A stretch of 64,000 bases of DNA. It comes from Streptomyces sp. NBC_01465. GTDB taxonomy: Bacteria; Actinomycetota; Actinomycetes; Streptomycetales; Streptomycetaceae. A program made the translations under genes and the position numbers. The notes beneath the pieces were generated by a model. The model was not told where the DNA came from and searched no databases. It was given only the letters and a program-made list of their open reading frames with translations. The first letter of the stretch is position 1. Every line of letters starts with the position of its first letter. This document shows, one piece after another, positions 8,159 through 17,053 of the stretch. The stretch is taken from assembly GCF_036227325.1 (NCBI RefSeq), contig NZ_CP109467.1, forward strand, positions 2,914,001 through 2,978,000, read 5' to 3'.

Positions 8159-9216
8159 AGCGCCGCAGGGTCCTGGTCTCCTCGGCGGTGGTCCTCGCCG
8201 TGATCGGCGGTGCGGCCGTCGCCGCGACCACGCTGTCGGCGCGGGACACGGGCACGGTCGGCAAGGACACCGGCCTGCCCCCGGCCACCGCATCCGTCGA
8301 GCGCGGCGATCTGAGCGACAGCACGCAGGTGGACGGCGTCCTCGGGTACGCCAAGGAGCGCAAGGTCAACGCGGGTGCCGCGGGGACACTGACCTGGGCC
8401 GCGGGGGCCGGGTCCTCGGTGAAGCGCGACGGGAAGCTGTACGAGATCGACGGGACGCCGGTCCGGCTGATGTACGGGGCGGGGCCGATGTACCGCACGC
8501 TCAAGACCGGGGACAAGGGCCGCGACGTACGGCAGTTGGAGGAGAACCTGGCCGCACTGGGGTACACCGGGTTCACGGTCGACGACGAGTACAGCGCCCT
8601 GACCGCGGACGCCGTCGAGCGGTGGCAGAAGTCGCACGGCCTGAAGGAGACCGGGCAGGCGGGACCGGATCAGATCGCCTTCGCGCCCGGCGCCGTACGC
8701 GTCAAGGAGACGGAGGGGGCGGTCGGCGACCAGGTCGCGCCCGGCCGTCCCGTACTGAGGACGACGGGCTCCGAGCGGATCGTGACGTTCAGCCTCGCTG
8801 TCGCCGAGAGCAAGTCCGTGAAGGTGGGCGCCGGGGTGAGCGTCGGCCTTCCCGACGGGTCCACGGCGAAGGGGAAAATCGCCTCGGTCGGCAAGACCGC
8901 CAGGCCCGGCGACGACCCGCAGGACAAGACGCCGAAGATCGGCATCACCGTGGCCTTCGACGAGCCGGACAAGGTCGGCGGCATCGACCAGTCGCCGGTC
9001 ACCGTCGATCTCACCGGGCAGACGCGTACGGGCGTGCTGACCGTCCCGGTCGACGCGCTGCTGGCCCTGTCGGGCGGCGGCTTCGGCGTACAGGTGGTGG
9101 AGAACGGCACCGCCCGTGAGGTGAAGGTCGAGCTGGGGCTGTTCGGGCAGGGGCGCGTGGAGGTGTCGGGCGGCGGCCTGCGCGAGGGCATGAAGGTCGG
9201 GGTGCCGAAGATATGA
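8155..9216 (+). CDS. peptidoglycan-binding/HlyD-type efflux adaptor
   Basis: 353 residues. An N-terminal signal anchor (about 5-25) is followed by an extracytoplasmic part. A peptidoglycan_binding_1 repeat is visible at roughly residues 115-175 (KGRDVRQLEENLAALGYTG ... ADAVERWQKSHGL). It is followed by a barrel region with VGDQVAPGRPVLRTTG and a C-terminal part typical of membrane-fusion proteins. In Gram-positives such proteins link an ABC exporter to the wall. It is coupled on both sides: ATGA with the lipoprotein and an ATGA overlap with the ATPase. Confidence 0.85.
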   Translation: MKRRRVLVSSAVVLAVIGGAAVAATTLSARDTGTVGKDTGLPPATASVERGDLSDSTQVDGVLGYAKERKVNAGAAGTLTWAAGAGSSVKRDGKLYEIDGTPVRLMYGAGPMYRTLKTGDKGRDVRQLEENLAALGYTGFTVDDEYSALTADAVERWQKSHGLKETGQAGPDQIAFAPGAVRVKETEGAVGDQVAPGRPVLRTTGSERIVTFSLAVAESKSVKVGAGVSVGLPDGSTAKGKIASVGKTARPGDDPQDKTPKIGITVAFDEPDKVGGIDQSPVTVDLTGQTRTGVLTVPVDALLALSGGGFGVQVVENGTAREVKVELGLFGQGRVEVSGGGLREGMKVGVPKI

Positions 9217-9896
9217 GCACCGTGGTCGCCCTGAGCGGCGTCACCAAGGAGTATCCCGGCGGAGTCAGAGCGCTGGACGGCGTGAACCTGACCGTCGAAC
9301 AGGGTGAACTCCTCGCCATCGTCGGCCCGTCCGGCTCCGGCAAGTCCACCCTGCTGCACATCGTGGGCACGCTCGACCGGCCCACCGCAGGCTCCGTGGC
9401 CGTCGCCGGCCACGACATCGCCGAGCTCTCCGACCGGAAGCTCTCCGCCCTGCGCGCCCAGCACATCGGCTTCGTCTTCCAGGCCTTCCATCTGGTCCCC
9501 GGCATCAGCGCGCAGGACAACGTGGCCGAAGGGCTCCTCTACTCCGGACTCCCCCGCTCGGAGCGCCGCAGGCGCGCCGCCGCGGCCCTGGAGCGCGTCG
9601 GCCTCGCCGAACGCACCGGCCACAGACCCCATGAACTCTCCGGCGGACAGAAGCAGCGGGTCGCGATCGCCCGCGCGCTCGTCGGGGAGCCCGACCTGCT
9701 GCTCGCCGACGAACCCACCGGCGCACTGGACACGGCATCGGGCGAGACCGTGATGAAACTCCTCCACGACCTCCACCAGGACGGCGCCACCATCGCCGTC
9801 ATCACCCACGACACCGAGATCGCCGAGCGCCTGCCGCGGCAGGTGCGGATGCGCGACGGACAGGTCGTCGCGGACACCGGAAGCGGTACGCGGTGA
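9213..9896 (+). CDS. ABC transporter ATPase, MacB/LolD type
   Basis: 227 residues with every nucleotide-binding motif: Walker A GPSGSGKS, Q-loop FVFQAF, signature ELSGGQKQR, Walker B LLLADEPTGALD and H-loop ITHD. The EPTGALD Walker B is typical of MacB/FtsE-like ATPases that pair with FtsX-type permeases, and such a permease follows with a GTGA overlap. It probably powers mechanotransmission-type export of a peptide, lipid or antibiotic. Confidence 0.95.
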   Translation: MSTVVALSGVTKEYPGGVRALDGVNLTVEQGELLAIVGPSGSGKSTLLHIVGTLDRPTAGSVAVAGHDIAELSDRKLSALRAQHIGFVFQAFHLVPGISAQDNVAEGLLYSGLPRSERRRRAAAALERVGLAERTGHRPHELSGGQKQRVAIARALVGEPDLLLADEPTGALDTASGETVMKLLHDLHQDGATIAVITHDTEIAERLPRQVRMRDGQVVADTGSGTR

Positions 9897-11125
9897 GCGC
9901 CGGTACGCGGGCCGGTACGCGGGAGCGCCCCGAACACGCCCTGCACGCCGCCCGGTTGAGCCCGCGCGACGTCGCACACGTCGGCTCCGCCGGGCTCCGC
10001 AGCCGGCCCCTGCGCGTCGTGCTGTCCGCGCTGGGCATCGCCATCGGGATCGCCACGATGATCGCCGTCGTCGGGATCTCCGCGTCCAGCAAGGAGCAGC
10101 TGCTGCGCCAACTCGACGCGCTGGGAACCAACATGCTCGTGGCGACGCCCGGAGAGTCGATGTTCGCCGGGGAGACGGTCAAGCTGCCCAAGGAGTCGGT
10201 CGGTACGGTCGGCCGTATCGACGGGGTCGAGAAGGCCGGTGCGACCGGCGACGTCGACGCCACCGTCCGCCGCAGCGAGAAGATCCCCGAGGACGAGACG
10301 GCCGGGATCGCCGTCAAGGCCGCGACGGAATCGCTCCTGCAGGTCCTGCGCGGCAAGGTCGCCACCGGCACCTGGCTCAACGGCGCCAACGGCCGCTACC
10401 CGGCCGTCGTCCTGGGGCATGTCGCGGCGGAGCGCCTGGGCATCACCACACCCGGGCAGCAAGTCCGGGTCGACAACCGCTACTTCACCGTGGTGGGCAT
10501 CCTCGACCCGCTGCCGCTCGCCCCCGAGATCGAGCGGTCGGCCCTGGTCGGCTGGAGCGCCGCGCAGAAGCTCCTCGGTTACGACGGTCACCCCACCTCC
10601 GTCTACGAGCGCTCGACGGACGCCACCGTCCACGACGTACGCAAGCGGATGGCCGGGACCATCAACCCCCAGAGCCCGCAGGACGTACGGGTGACCGACC
10701 CGTCCTCGGCCCTCCAGGCGAAGGCGGCCACGGAGGGCGCCTTCAGCAATCTGCTGCTGGGTCTGGGCGGGATCGCCCTGCTCGTGGGCGGGGTCGGCGT
10801 GGCCAACACCATGATCATCTCCGTACTGGAGAGACGCTACGAGATCGGGTTGCGGCGCTCGCTGGGCGCCACCCGGGGGCAGATCCGCATCCAGTTCGTC
10901 ACCGAGTCGCTGATGCTCTCGGGTCTTGGCGGGCTCGCCGGAGTCCTGCTCGGCGCCGCCGCGACCGGGGTGTACGCGACGAGCGGCGGGCTGCCGTGGG
11001 TCGTACCGCTGTGGGCCGTCGCAGGGGGCTTCGTCTCCACACTGGCCATCGGGACGATCGCGGGCCTCTATCCAGCCGTACGCGCGGCCCGGCTCTCGCC
11101 GACGCTGGCCCTGCACGCCGCCTGA
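9893..11125 (+). CDS. FtsX/MacB-type ABC permease
   Basis: 410 residues, GTG start within the ATPase stop. The layout is that of MacB permeases: TM1 after about 40 residues (VVLSALGIAIGIATMIAVVGI), a long extracytoplasmic MacB_PCD domain (about 75-275), then three C-terminal helices (LLLGLGGIALLVGGVGVANTM, LSGLGGLAGVLLGAAATG, LWAVAGGFVSTLAIGTIAGLYPAVRAARLSP). ERRYEIGLRRSLGATR is the conserved cytoplasmic loop. A strong hairpin follows the stop, so this is the last gene of the four-gene operon. Confidence 0.93.
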   Translation: MSAGTRAGTRERPEHALHAARLSPRDVAHVGSAGLRSRPLRVVLSALGIAIGIATMIAVVGISASSKEQLLRQLDALGTNMLVATPGESMFAGETVKLPKESVGTVGRIDGVEKAGATGDVDATVRRSEKIPEDETAGIAVKAATESLLQVLRGKVATGTWLNGANGRYPAVVLGHVAAERLGITTPGQQVRVDNRYFTVVGILDPLPLAPEIERSALVGWSAAQKLLGYDGHPTSVYERSTDATVHDVRKRMAGTINPQSPQDVRVTDPSSALQAKAATEGAFSNLLLGLGGIALLVGGVGVANTMIISVLERRYEIGLRRSLGATRGQIRIQFVTESLMLSGLGGLAGVLLGAAATGVYATSGGLPWVVPLWAVAGGFVSTLAIGTIAGLYPAVRAARLSPTLALHAA

Positions 11126-11130
11126 ACGGG

Positions 11131-11155
11131 CCCCGGGCGGCACTGCCGCCCGGGG
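11131..11155 (+). terminator. hairpin terminator of exporter operon
   Basis: The arms CCCCGGGCGGCA and TGCCGCCCGGGG are perfectly complementary around a single central base, so 3 or more bases of the inner stem open to form the loop. It starts 5 bases after the permease stop and has no U-tract, as is common in Streptomyces. Confidence 0.75.
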
Positions 11156-11210
11156 ACATCCCCCATGGACACCGCCCACACCTATGTGCACGTGAGCATG
11201 CGGCGGAATC

Positions 11211-11250
11211 GTAAATAAAGTAAATGAAACGTAAAGCATCCTGTTAAGGT
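11211..11250 (+). promoter_or_regulatory. AT-rich promoter region with three GTAAA repeats
   Basis: GTAAA occurs at 11211, 11220 and 11231 inside a stretch unusually low in G+C for this genome, followed by a TAAGGT -10-like hexamer at 11245-11250. The next start codon is at 11284. It is probably the promoter of the DUF4190/DUF4352-type gene. The direct repeats could bind an activator or a silencer such as Lsr2 (inference). Confidence 0.45.
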
Positions 11251-11283
11251 GTGCCGACTTCCCTGATCCCAGAAGGACTTCGC

Positions 11284-12138
11284 ATGCCCATGCCCACCAA
11301 CAGCCCCGAGTCCCCGTGGGGCCCGCCGCCCACCGGAATCCCCGGGATGCCGCCGCCCGTGATGCAGCAGCAGCCCCGTAACGGACTCGGCACCGCCGCG
11401 CTCGTCGTCGGCATCGTCGGCACCCTTCTCGGGACCCTCATCTTCCTGTTCTGGCTGGCCGGTCCGCTGGGCATCCTCGCCCTGATCTTCGGCATCGTCG
11501 GCCTCGGCCGCGTCCGCAAGGGACAGGCGAACAACAAGGGCATCGCGATAGCCGGGATCGCCCTCGGCGGCGTGGCCACCGCGCTGGCCGTGGTCGGGCT
11601 CATCGTCACCGTCTTCCTCGTGAAGGACGCCGTCAAGGCGGTGGACGACGCCAAGTCCGTGAAGGGCAGCCCCGCCGCCACCGCTCCCGCCGACAGCGGG
11701 GCGTCCGCCTCCGAGGAGCCTGCCGAGGAGCCGGCCGAGGACAAGCCGCTCGCCTTCGGGCAGGCCATGACGTACGACGACGGGATCAAGGTCACCGTCG
11801 GCAAGCCGGCCACGTACAAGCCCGACGAGTTCGCCGCCGGGCACAAGGCGGGCAACGTCGCCGTCCAGGTGAAGATCACCATCGTCAACGGCACCAAGAA
11901 GCCCTACGACATCACCCTCGCCCTGCCCTCCGCGAAGGACGCCAAGGGCGCCGAGCCGGAGATGGTCTTCGACGGCCACTACTCCAGCAAGCCCTTCGCC
12001 GGGAAGCTGCTGCCGGGCAAGCAGGCCGTCAGCCAGTTCACCTTCTCCCTGCCCGCCGACGCGGCCAAGGAGCTCCAGGTCGAGCTCTCCCCCGACATCG
12101 AGCACGACGACGCCATCTGGGTCGGCGCCGTCAAGTAG
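11284..12138 (+). CDS. DUF4190/DUF4352-type membrane-anchored protein
   Basis: 284 residues from MPMPTNSP, with an AAGGA box 7 bases upstream. A Pro/Gly/Gln-rich N terminus precedes two membrane helices (about residues 40-66 and 80-108) with the DUF4190 pattern LFGIVGLGRVRKGQANNKGIAIAG. An acidic Ala/Glu linker then leads to an extracellular beta-domain with MTYDDGIKVTVGKPATYKP and NVAVQVKITIVNGTKKPYD, as in DUF4352. Such domains are surface-exposed and of unknown role. Confidence 0.82.
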   Translation: MPMPTNSPESPWGPPPTGIPGMPPPVMQQQPRNGLGTAALVVGIVGTLLGTLIFLFWLAGPLGILALIFGIVGLGRVRKGQANNKGIAIAGIALGGVATALAVVGLIVTVFLVKDAVKAVDDAKSVKGSPAATAPADSGASASEEPAEEPAEDKPLAFGQAMTYDDGIKVTVGKPATYKPDEFAAGHKAGNVAVQVKITIVNGTKKPYDITLALPSAKDAKGAEPEMVFDGHYSSKPFAGKLLPGKQAVSQFTFSLPADAAKELQVELSPDIEHDDAIWVGAVK

Positions 12139-12172
12139 GCCTGTGCGTACGGCAGTCGGCCGCGCCCCCGCG

Positions 12173-12640
12173 TCACTGGACGCTGGGCGCGGCCGCCTCC
12201 ACGAACGCCTCGATCGCCGCGCTGGCGGCGGCGAAGAGCTCGTCCCTGTGCACTGCGTCCCTGGCCCTCGCCGTGTCCCGCGTCGCCTCGAAGGCACGGT
12301 CCGCCACCGCGATCAACTCCGGGTCGCCCGCGAGCAGTTTGACCCGGAACAGCGCCTGGCGCGCCGCCGCCCGCCGGATGTGCCCCTCCCGCATCGCCTC
12401 CTTGTACGGCTCCCCGTTGCGGTCCTCCTGACGGCGGTACCAGCGGTCGCCCTGCACCTTCCGGAAGTCCTCCAGCGCCCCCGCGAGCGCGCTGTACGCG
12501 GCGATGCGCTCCTGCCGCAGCGACTCCGCACGCGAGAAGACCTCGTTCTCCCGGGCCGCCCGGCGCTGGAACACATGCGTCATCACACCGCCGAGCACCG
12601 TTCCGATGACCGCGACCGCGCTCGTCCACAGCGCCTCCAT
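12173..12640 (-). CDS. hypothetical membrane-anchored helical protein
   Basis: 155 residues from MEALWTSAV. One N-terminal membrane helix (about 3-22) is followed by a highly charged alpha-helical cytoplasmic part rich in Arg and Glu (FQRRAARENEVFSRAESLRQ). Its ATG shares one base with the stop of the upstream acetyltransferase (TGATG), so translation is coupled. No family was recognised. Confidence 0.75.
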   Translation of the reverse strand: MEALWTSAVAVIGTVLGGVMTHVFQRRAARENEVFSRAESLRQERIAAYSALAGALEDFRKVQGDRWYRRQEDRNGEPYKEAMREGHIRRAAARQALFRVKLLAGDPELIAVADRAFEATRDTARARDAVHRDELFAAASAAIEAFVEAAAPSVQ

Positions 12641-13164
12641 CACACGCCCTGCTCGCCGCGCAGGATGCCGCAGTGCACCACGTCGCGCCACTGGCCGTCG
12701 CGGAAGGCGACACTGCGGCCCACGCCCTCGCGGGTGAACCCGGCCTTCTCCAGGGCGCGTTGCTCCGCGATGTTCCCCGCCTCGGTGTCGGCCTCGATCC
12801 GTACCACCGGGCTGTGCGCGAACAGGTAGGCCACCAGCTGCTGTTGGGCCCGGGTGCCGGCCCCTCGGCCGCGGGCCGCCGGCACCAGCTGGACGCCGAT
12901 GTTCCAGTAGTGGCCGCCGTTCCAGACCGGGACCTTCCGCCAGGCGACGAAGCCGAGGCTCTCCGCACCGGCCGTCACCAGCAGCGTCCCGCCGTCGGTG
13001 CCGAGCAGCGCGTTCTCCTCCCAGCCCCTGCGCCAGTGGCGGGGATCGCGCCAGCCGGTCCAGGCGAACGCGCCGGTGGCCTCGGAGTCCGTCATGAACT
13101 GGTCGAAGAAGGGGAGGTCGCCCTCCAGGACCGGGCGCAGTATTACGGGGTCGTCGTCGCTCAT
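12640..13164 (-). CDS. GNAT-family N-acetyltransferase
   Basis: 174 residues from MSDDDPVILRPVL. The GNAT core is clear: an N-terminal LRPVLEGDLPFF strand-helix, the acetyl-CoA-binding loop ARGRGAGTRAQQQLVAYL (a Q/R-x-x-G-x-G/A-type motif), and the C-terminal NIAEQRALEKAGFTREGVGR segment typical of RimJ/RimL-like enzymes that acetylate N-terminal amines or small molecules. The substrate is not evident. Confidence 0.9.
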   Translation of the reverse strand: MSDDDPVILRPVLEGDLPFFDQFMTDSEATGAFAWTGWRDPRHWRRGWEENALLGTDGGTLLVTAGAESLGFVAWRKVPVWNGGHYWNIGVQLVPAARGRGAGTRAQQQLVAYLFAHSPVVRIEADTEAGNIAEQRALEKAGFTREGVGRSVAFRDGQWRDVVHCGILRGEQGV

Positions 13165-13291
13165 GCCCGGCAGAGTACCTACTGGCCACGCACGCACAGT
13201 TTCATCACAACTTCGGCCAAGCGGCCCTGGCGTGCGCCGCGCACTGCGAGCATCGCTTGCTTCGGGAGACGTGAACTGCCTTGGGGGGCAC

Positions 13292-14131
13292 GTGACTTCG
13301 GACCGTACGAAGTGGGGAAGCTGCGCAGTCGGTGTGCTGGCACTGGGACTTGCGCTCGCCGGATGCGGGGACGGGGGCGGCACGGGGGATGCGAAGCCCG
13401 CCGCCACGACCGCATCCGCCGTCCCGGTGAAGGAGACCGCGTCGTCGCCCGCGCCCGGACGGGTGCTCAAGCTCGCCGACGACACGGCGCAGGCACGGGC
13501 CGGGAAGCGCCTCGTCGTGAAGGTGCTGGGCAATGACCGCATCACGCTGGAGGCGGGCGAAAGCCATGACCTCGCCACGGAGTTCGGCGCCACGGACCTG
13601 ACGGTGACCGTCGACCACCCCGCCGCGCACGGGACCGCCGTCGTGGACGGGACCGGCGTCGCCTACACGCCGACCGGCGGCTACGGGGGCGAGGACGAGT
13701 TCACGTACCGCGTGACGCTGAAAGGCGAACCGCCGCTGACCGGGACGGCTGTCGTACGGATCACGGTGGCCGGCCCTTCACCGTCGCCCACGCCCTCCCC
13801 CTCGCCGACACCGTCCGCCAAACCCAAGGTGTACTACCGCAATTGCACGGCGGCCCGCGCCGCGGGCGCCGCACCGGTGCGCGTGGGCGATCCCGGGTAC
13901 GGGCGGTGGCTGGACCGCGACGGGGACGGAATCGGCTGCGAACAGAAGAGCGGCGGCGGCACCAGCGGCGGCAGCACCGGCGGCTCCAGTGGCGGGGGCG
14001 GCGACAGCAGCACCACGTACTACAAGAACTGCACCGCCGTACGGGCCGCGGGCGCCGCGCCCATCCACGTCGGAGACCCCGGGTACGGCCCCCACCTCGA
14101 CCGGGACGGCGACGGGGTCGGCTGCGAGTGA
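13292..14131 (+). CDS. lipoprotein with Ig-like domain and two Excalibur domains
   Basis: 279 residues, GTG start behind a GGGGGG run (GTG at 13271 is an alternative). The lipobox LALAGC ends the signal peptide at about residue 21. Residues of about 55-145 form a bacterial Ig/cadherin-like domain (VVKVLGNDR, GYGGEDEFTYRVTL). After a PSPTPSPSPTPS linker come two Excalibur calcium-binding domains, each with YY(R/K)NC and ending LDRDGDG(I/V)GCE, separated by a Gly/Ser linker. The D-x-D-x-D-G loop binds Ca2+ in EF-hand-like proteins. It is probably a wall-associated surface protein. Confidence 0.85.
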   Translation: MTSDRTKWGSCAVGVLALGLALAGCGDGGGTGDAKPAATTASAVPVKETASSPAPGRVLKLADDTAQARAGKRLVVKVLGNDRITLEAGESHDLATEFGATDLTVTVDHPAAHGTAVVDGTGVAYTPTGGYGGEDEFTYRVTLKGEPPLTGTAVVRITVAGPSPSPTPSPSPTPSAKPKVYYRNCTAARAAGAAPVRVGDPGYGRWLDRDGDGIGCEQKSGGGTSGGSTGGSSGGGGDSSTTYYKNCTAVRAAGAAPIHVGDPGYGPHLDRDGDGVGCE

Positions 14132-14191
14132 CCCGGCGGCCCCCGTTAGCCTCGGGAACCTCGGGGGTCCACAGACCAGGAGGTTGTCGTC

Positions 14192-14488
14192 ATGGCGAAG
14201 GTTCCGGCAGCAGTTGTCGCGGCGGGCGGGCTCGTCGGCGGGTACGCCGTCGCCCGCTGGACCAGGAAGCGCCCGCTGGGCGGTGCCGTGCTGGCCGCCG
14301 CAGGGGTGGTCGCCGCGCGCGACTGGCAGCAGGCCGCAGGCACGAAGACCGCCGTCGGCCTGACGGGTGCATACGTGGCCGCCTTCGCCGGCTCCCACCC
14401 CCTGGCCAAGAAGGTCGGAGCCTGGCCCGCGGTCTTCGCCGTGGCCGGGGCAGTCGCCGCCGCCTCCTGGGCGACCACCCGCCGCTAG
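14192..14488 (+). CDS. small hypothetical membrane protein
   Basis: 98 residues with a strong AGGAGG site before the ATG. Three to four Ala/Gly/Val-rich hydrophobic segments separated by short basic loops (RWTRKRPLGG, ARDWQQAAGTK) point to an integral membrane protein. Its TAG stop interlocks with the TAG of the opposing DUF445 gene (CTAG). No function can be assigned. Confidence 0.75.
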   Translation: MAKVPAAVVAAGGLVGGYAVARWTRKRPLGGAVLAAAGVVAARDWQQAAGTKTAVGLTGAYVAAFAGSHPLAKKVGAWPAVFAVAGAVAAASWATTRR

Positions 14489-15804
14489 CCCCCCACCGCC
14501 TGCGTGACCGTGTAGATCAGCAGGCCCGCCAGGGCGCCGACCACCGTGCCGTTGATCCGGATGAACTGCAGATCGCGGCCGATGTGGGCCTCGATCTTCT
14601 TCGAGGTGTGGTCGGCGTCCCAGCCCGCGACCGTGTCCGTGATCAGCGAGGTGATCTCGTTGCGGTACGTCGTGACGACGTACACCGCCGCCTCCTCCAG
14701 CCACCCGTCGACCTTGGCCTGCAGCCGCTCGTCCGTCGACAGCCGCGCCCCCAGCGACATCAGCGACGCCCGCGCACGCAGCCGCAGTTCGCTCTGCTCG
14801 TCCTCCGCCGCCGAAAGAATCATGGTGCGTACGGAGGACCACGCGGACGCGATCACGTCCTGCACCTCCGGCCGCCCCACGATCTCCGACTTCAGCCGCT
14901 CCACCTTGGCCCGCGTCTCGGTGTCCGACTGCAGGTCGGAGGCGAAGTCGGCGAGGAAACGGTCGAGGGCGCCGCGCGCCGGGTGGCCCGGCATGTCGCG
15001 CATCTCCGTGATGAAGCGCAGCAGCTCCTTGTAGACGCGGTCGCCGACCTTGCGGTCGACGAAGCGCGGCGTCCAGCCGGGGGCGCCGCCCTGGACCGCG
15101 TCCATCACCGAGTCGGAGTGGACCGTCAGCCAGTCGTGGGCGCGGGCGCAGATCAGGTCGACGACGCGGCGGTGGCCGCCGTCCGCGACGACCTTCTCCA
15201 GCATCTTGCCGACGCCGGGGGCGACTTCGGCCGCGTTCGCCCGCCGGGTGATCGCCTCGCCGACGACGGCCTGCACATCGGAGTCCCTGAGCACGGTGAG
15301 CGCGCCGCGCAGCGCGGTGGCGAGCTCGGCGGTGACGCGGTCCGCGTGGTCCGGCTCCGCCAGCCACGCACCGAGCCGACGCCCGATCCCCAGGGCACGG
15401 AGCCGGCCGCGTACGACATCACCGGAGAGAAAATTTTCCCCGACGAAGGAACCGAGGGACGCCCCCAGCTGGTCCTTCTTGTTCGGAATGATCGCGGTGT
15501 GCGGGATGGGAAGACCGAGGGGACGGCGGAAAAGTGCCGTCACGGCAAACCAGTCGGCCAGCGCGCCCACCATGCCGGCCTCGGCGGCCGCAGCGACGTA
15601 ACCGGCCCAGGAACCGGCCCCGCTGTTCTTCGCCCAGGTGGCAAGTACGAAAATCAAGGAGACGATCAGAAGCAGGCCGGTGGCCGTCGCCTTCATGCGG
15701 CGCACCCCACGGCGCTTCTCCTCGTCGGCCGCGCTGAAGGCAAAGGAGCCCAGCGGGGCCGGGGCACCCTGATCCGGGGTGCCGGTCCCTCTCGTACGTT
15801 CCAT
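14485..15804 (-). CDS. DUF445 family membrane protein
   Basis: 439 residues from MERTRGTGT, with GGAG 4 bases upstream; an ATG 7 codons earlier is also possible. The DUF445 signature is present: an N-terminal membrane helix (LLLIVSLIFVLATW), then GMVGALADWFAVTALFRRPLGLPIPHTAIIP, a long helical cytoplasmic or wall-side region, and a C-terminal helix FIRINGTVVGALAGLLIYTV. YheB-like DUF445 proteins are widespread and uncharacterised. Confidence 0.9.
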   Translation of the reverse strand: MERTRGTGTPDQGAPAPLGSFAFSAADEEKRRGVRRMKATATGLLLIVSLIFVLATWAKNSGAGSWAGYVAAAAEAGMVGALADWFAVTALFRRPLGLPIPHTAIIPNKKDQLGASLGSFVGENFLSGDVVRGRLRALGIGRRLGAWLAEPDHADRVTAELATALRGALTVLRDSDVQAVVGEAITRRANAAEVAPGVGKMLEKVVADGGHRRVVDLICARAHDWLTVHSDSVMDAVQGGAPGWTPRFVDRKVGDRVYKELLRFITEMRDMPGHPARGALDRFLADFASDLQSDTETRAKVERLKSEIVGRPEVQDVIASAWSSVRTMILSAAEDEQSELRLRARASLMSLGARLSTDERLQAKVDGWLEEAAVYVVTTYRNEITSLITDTVAGWDADHTSKKIEAHIGRDLQFIRINGTVVGALAGLLIYTVTQAVGG

Positions 15805-15901
15805 CCGCTCCGCCCGTCCGTCCATCCGCGACCCCCGTACGTATTGTCCCTACCTGAGCGACTCCCGGGACGCACGTCGAGTTCCCAAGGAGAACCCTGA
15901 A

Positions 15902-17053
15902 ATGACCCTGAGGCGCGGTTACGCCCTGCTCGCCGCTCTGGTGGCGGTCGTGGCGGCCCTGTCCGTGGGCATCGTCCTGCTGGCCCGCACCCCGGCCTCC
16001 GCGGTCCGCTCCGAGCTGGCCAGGCCCTCCGTCTGGGTCGGGACCTGGGCGGCGGCACCGGGGGGCGCGGAGCCGGGGACGTCACGCGGGTTCCCCGGAA
16101 GCACCGTGAGCAACATCGTGCACACCAGCATCGGGGGCACCGCGGCCAGGATCACCGTCTCGAACCTCTACGGGACCGGGCCGCTGCGGATCACCCGGGC
16201 CACGGTGGGCACGCACCAGGTGACCTTCGCGGGCCGTACGGCGGTGACGGTCCCGGCGGGCGGCCAGACGGTCTCCGACCCGGTACGGATGAAGGTGGCG
16301 GCGGACGCGGACCTGGTGGTGGCCCTGCTGACCCCCGCGGCGAGCGGCCCGGTCACGTACCACCCGCACACCCAGCAGATCTCCACCCTGGTGACCGGCG
16401 CGGTGACGGCGCCGACCCCGTACTGGCGCTACCTGACGGCGGTGGACGTCCTGACGAACCGCGCGGAGGGCACGGTCATCGCCTTCGGCGACTCGATAAC
16501 GGACGGCTACCGCTCCAGCCCGGACGCGAACCACCGCTGGCCGGACGTCCTGGCCGACCGCCTGGCCGGCCGCTACGGCGTGGTCAACGAGGGCATAGCG
16601 GGCAACCGCCTGCTGACGGACGGCACAGGCGGACGCTCAGGTCTGACCAGGTTCGACGGGGACGTGCTGGCGCGGGCCGGGGCGAAGACGGTGCTGGTGG
16701 CGCTGGGGATCAACGACGTCCTGCACGGAAGCGACGCACAGTCGATCACGGCAGGCCTGCGTGACCTGACGGAGCGTGCGCACGCGCGGGGCCTGCGGGT
16801 GATCGGAGCGACGCTGACACCGTTCGGCGGGTACGAGCGGTCGACGCGGGCGCGCGAGGAGGTCCGGGAGGAGGTCAACGCGGCGATCAGGTCGGGGAAG
16901 ATCTTCGACGGGGTCGTCGACTTCGACAAGGTGATCAGGGACCCGTACGCACCGAAGCGGATGCTGGACCGGTACGACTCGGGGGACCATCTGCACCCGG
17001 GAGATGCGGGGTACCGGGCGATGGGCCGGGCGGTACCGGTGGTTGGGCTCTGA
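15902..17053 (+). CDS. secreted SGNH/GDSL hydrolase
   Basis: 383 residues from MTLRRGYALL with AAGGAGAA upstream. The signal peptide or anchor spans about 1-32. SGNH blocks are intact: block I FGDSITDGY with the nucleophile Ser, block II EGIAGNR with Gly/Asn of the oxyanion hole, block III LGINDV, and block V DHLHPGD with the Asp-His pair. An N-terminal beta domain of about 170 residues precedes the catalytic domain, as in streptomycete extracellular esterases of the SGNH family that act on acyl or acetyl esters. The exact substrate is unknown. Confidence 0.92.
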   Translation: MTLRRGYALLAALVAVVAALSVGIVLLARTPASAVRSELARPSVWVGTWAAAPGGAEPGTSRGFPGSTVSNIVHTSIGGTAARITVSNLYGTGPLRITRATVGTHQVTFAGRTAVTVPAGGQTVSDPVRMKVAADADLVVALLTPAASGPVTYHPHTQQISTLVTGAVTAPTPYWRYLTAVDVLTNRAEGTVIAFGDSITDGYRSSPDANHRWPDVLADRLAGRYGVVNEGIAGNRLLTDGTGGRSGLTRFDGDVLARAGAKTVLVALGINDVLHGSDAQSITAGLRDLTERAHARGLRVIGATLTPFGGYERSTRAREEVREEVNAAIRSGKIFDGVVDFDKVIRDPYAPKRMLDRYDSGDHLHPGDAGYRAMGRAVPVVGL

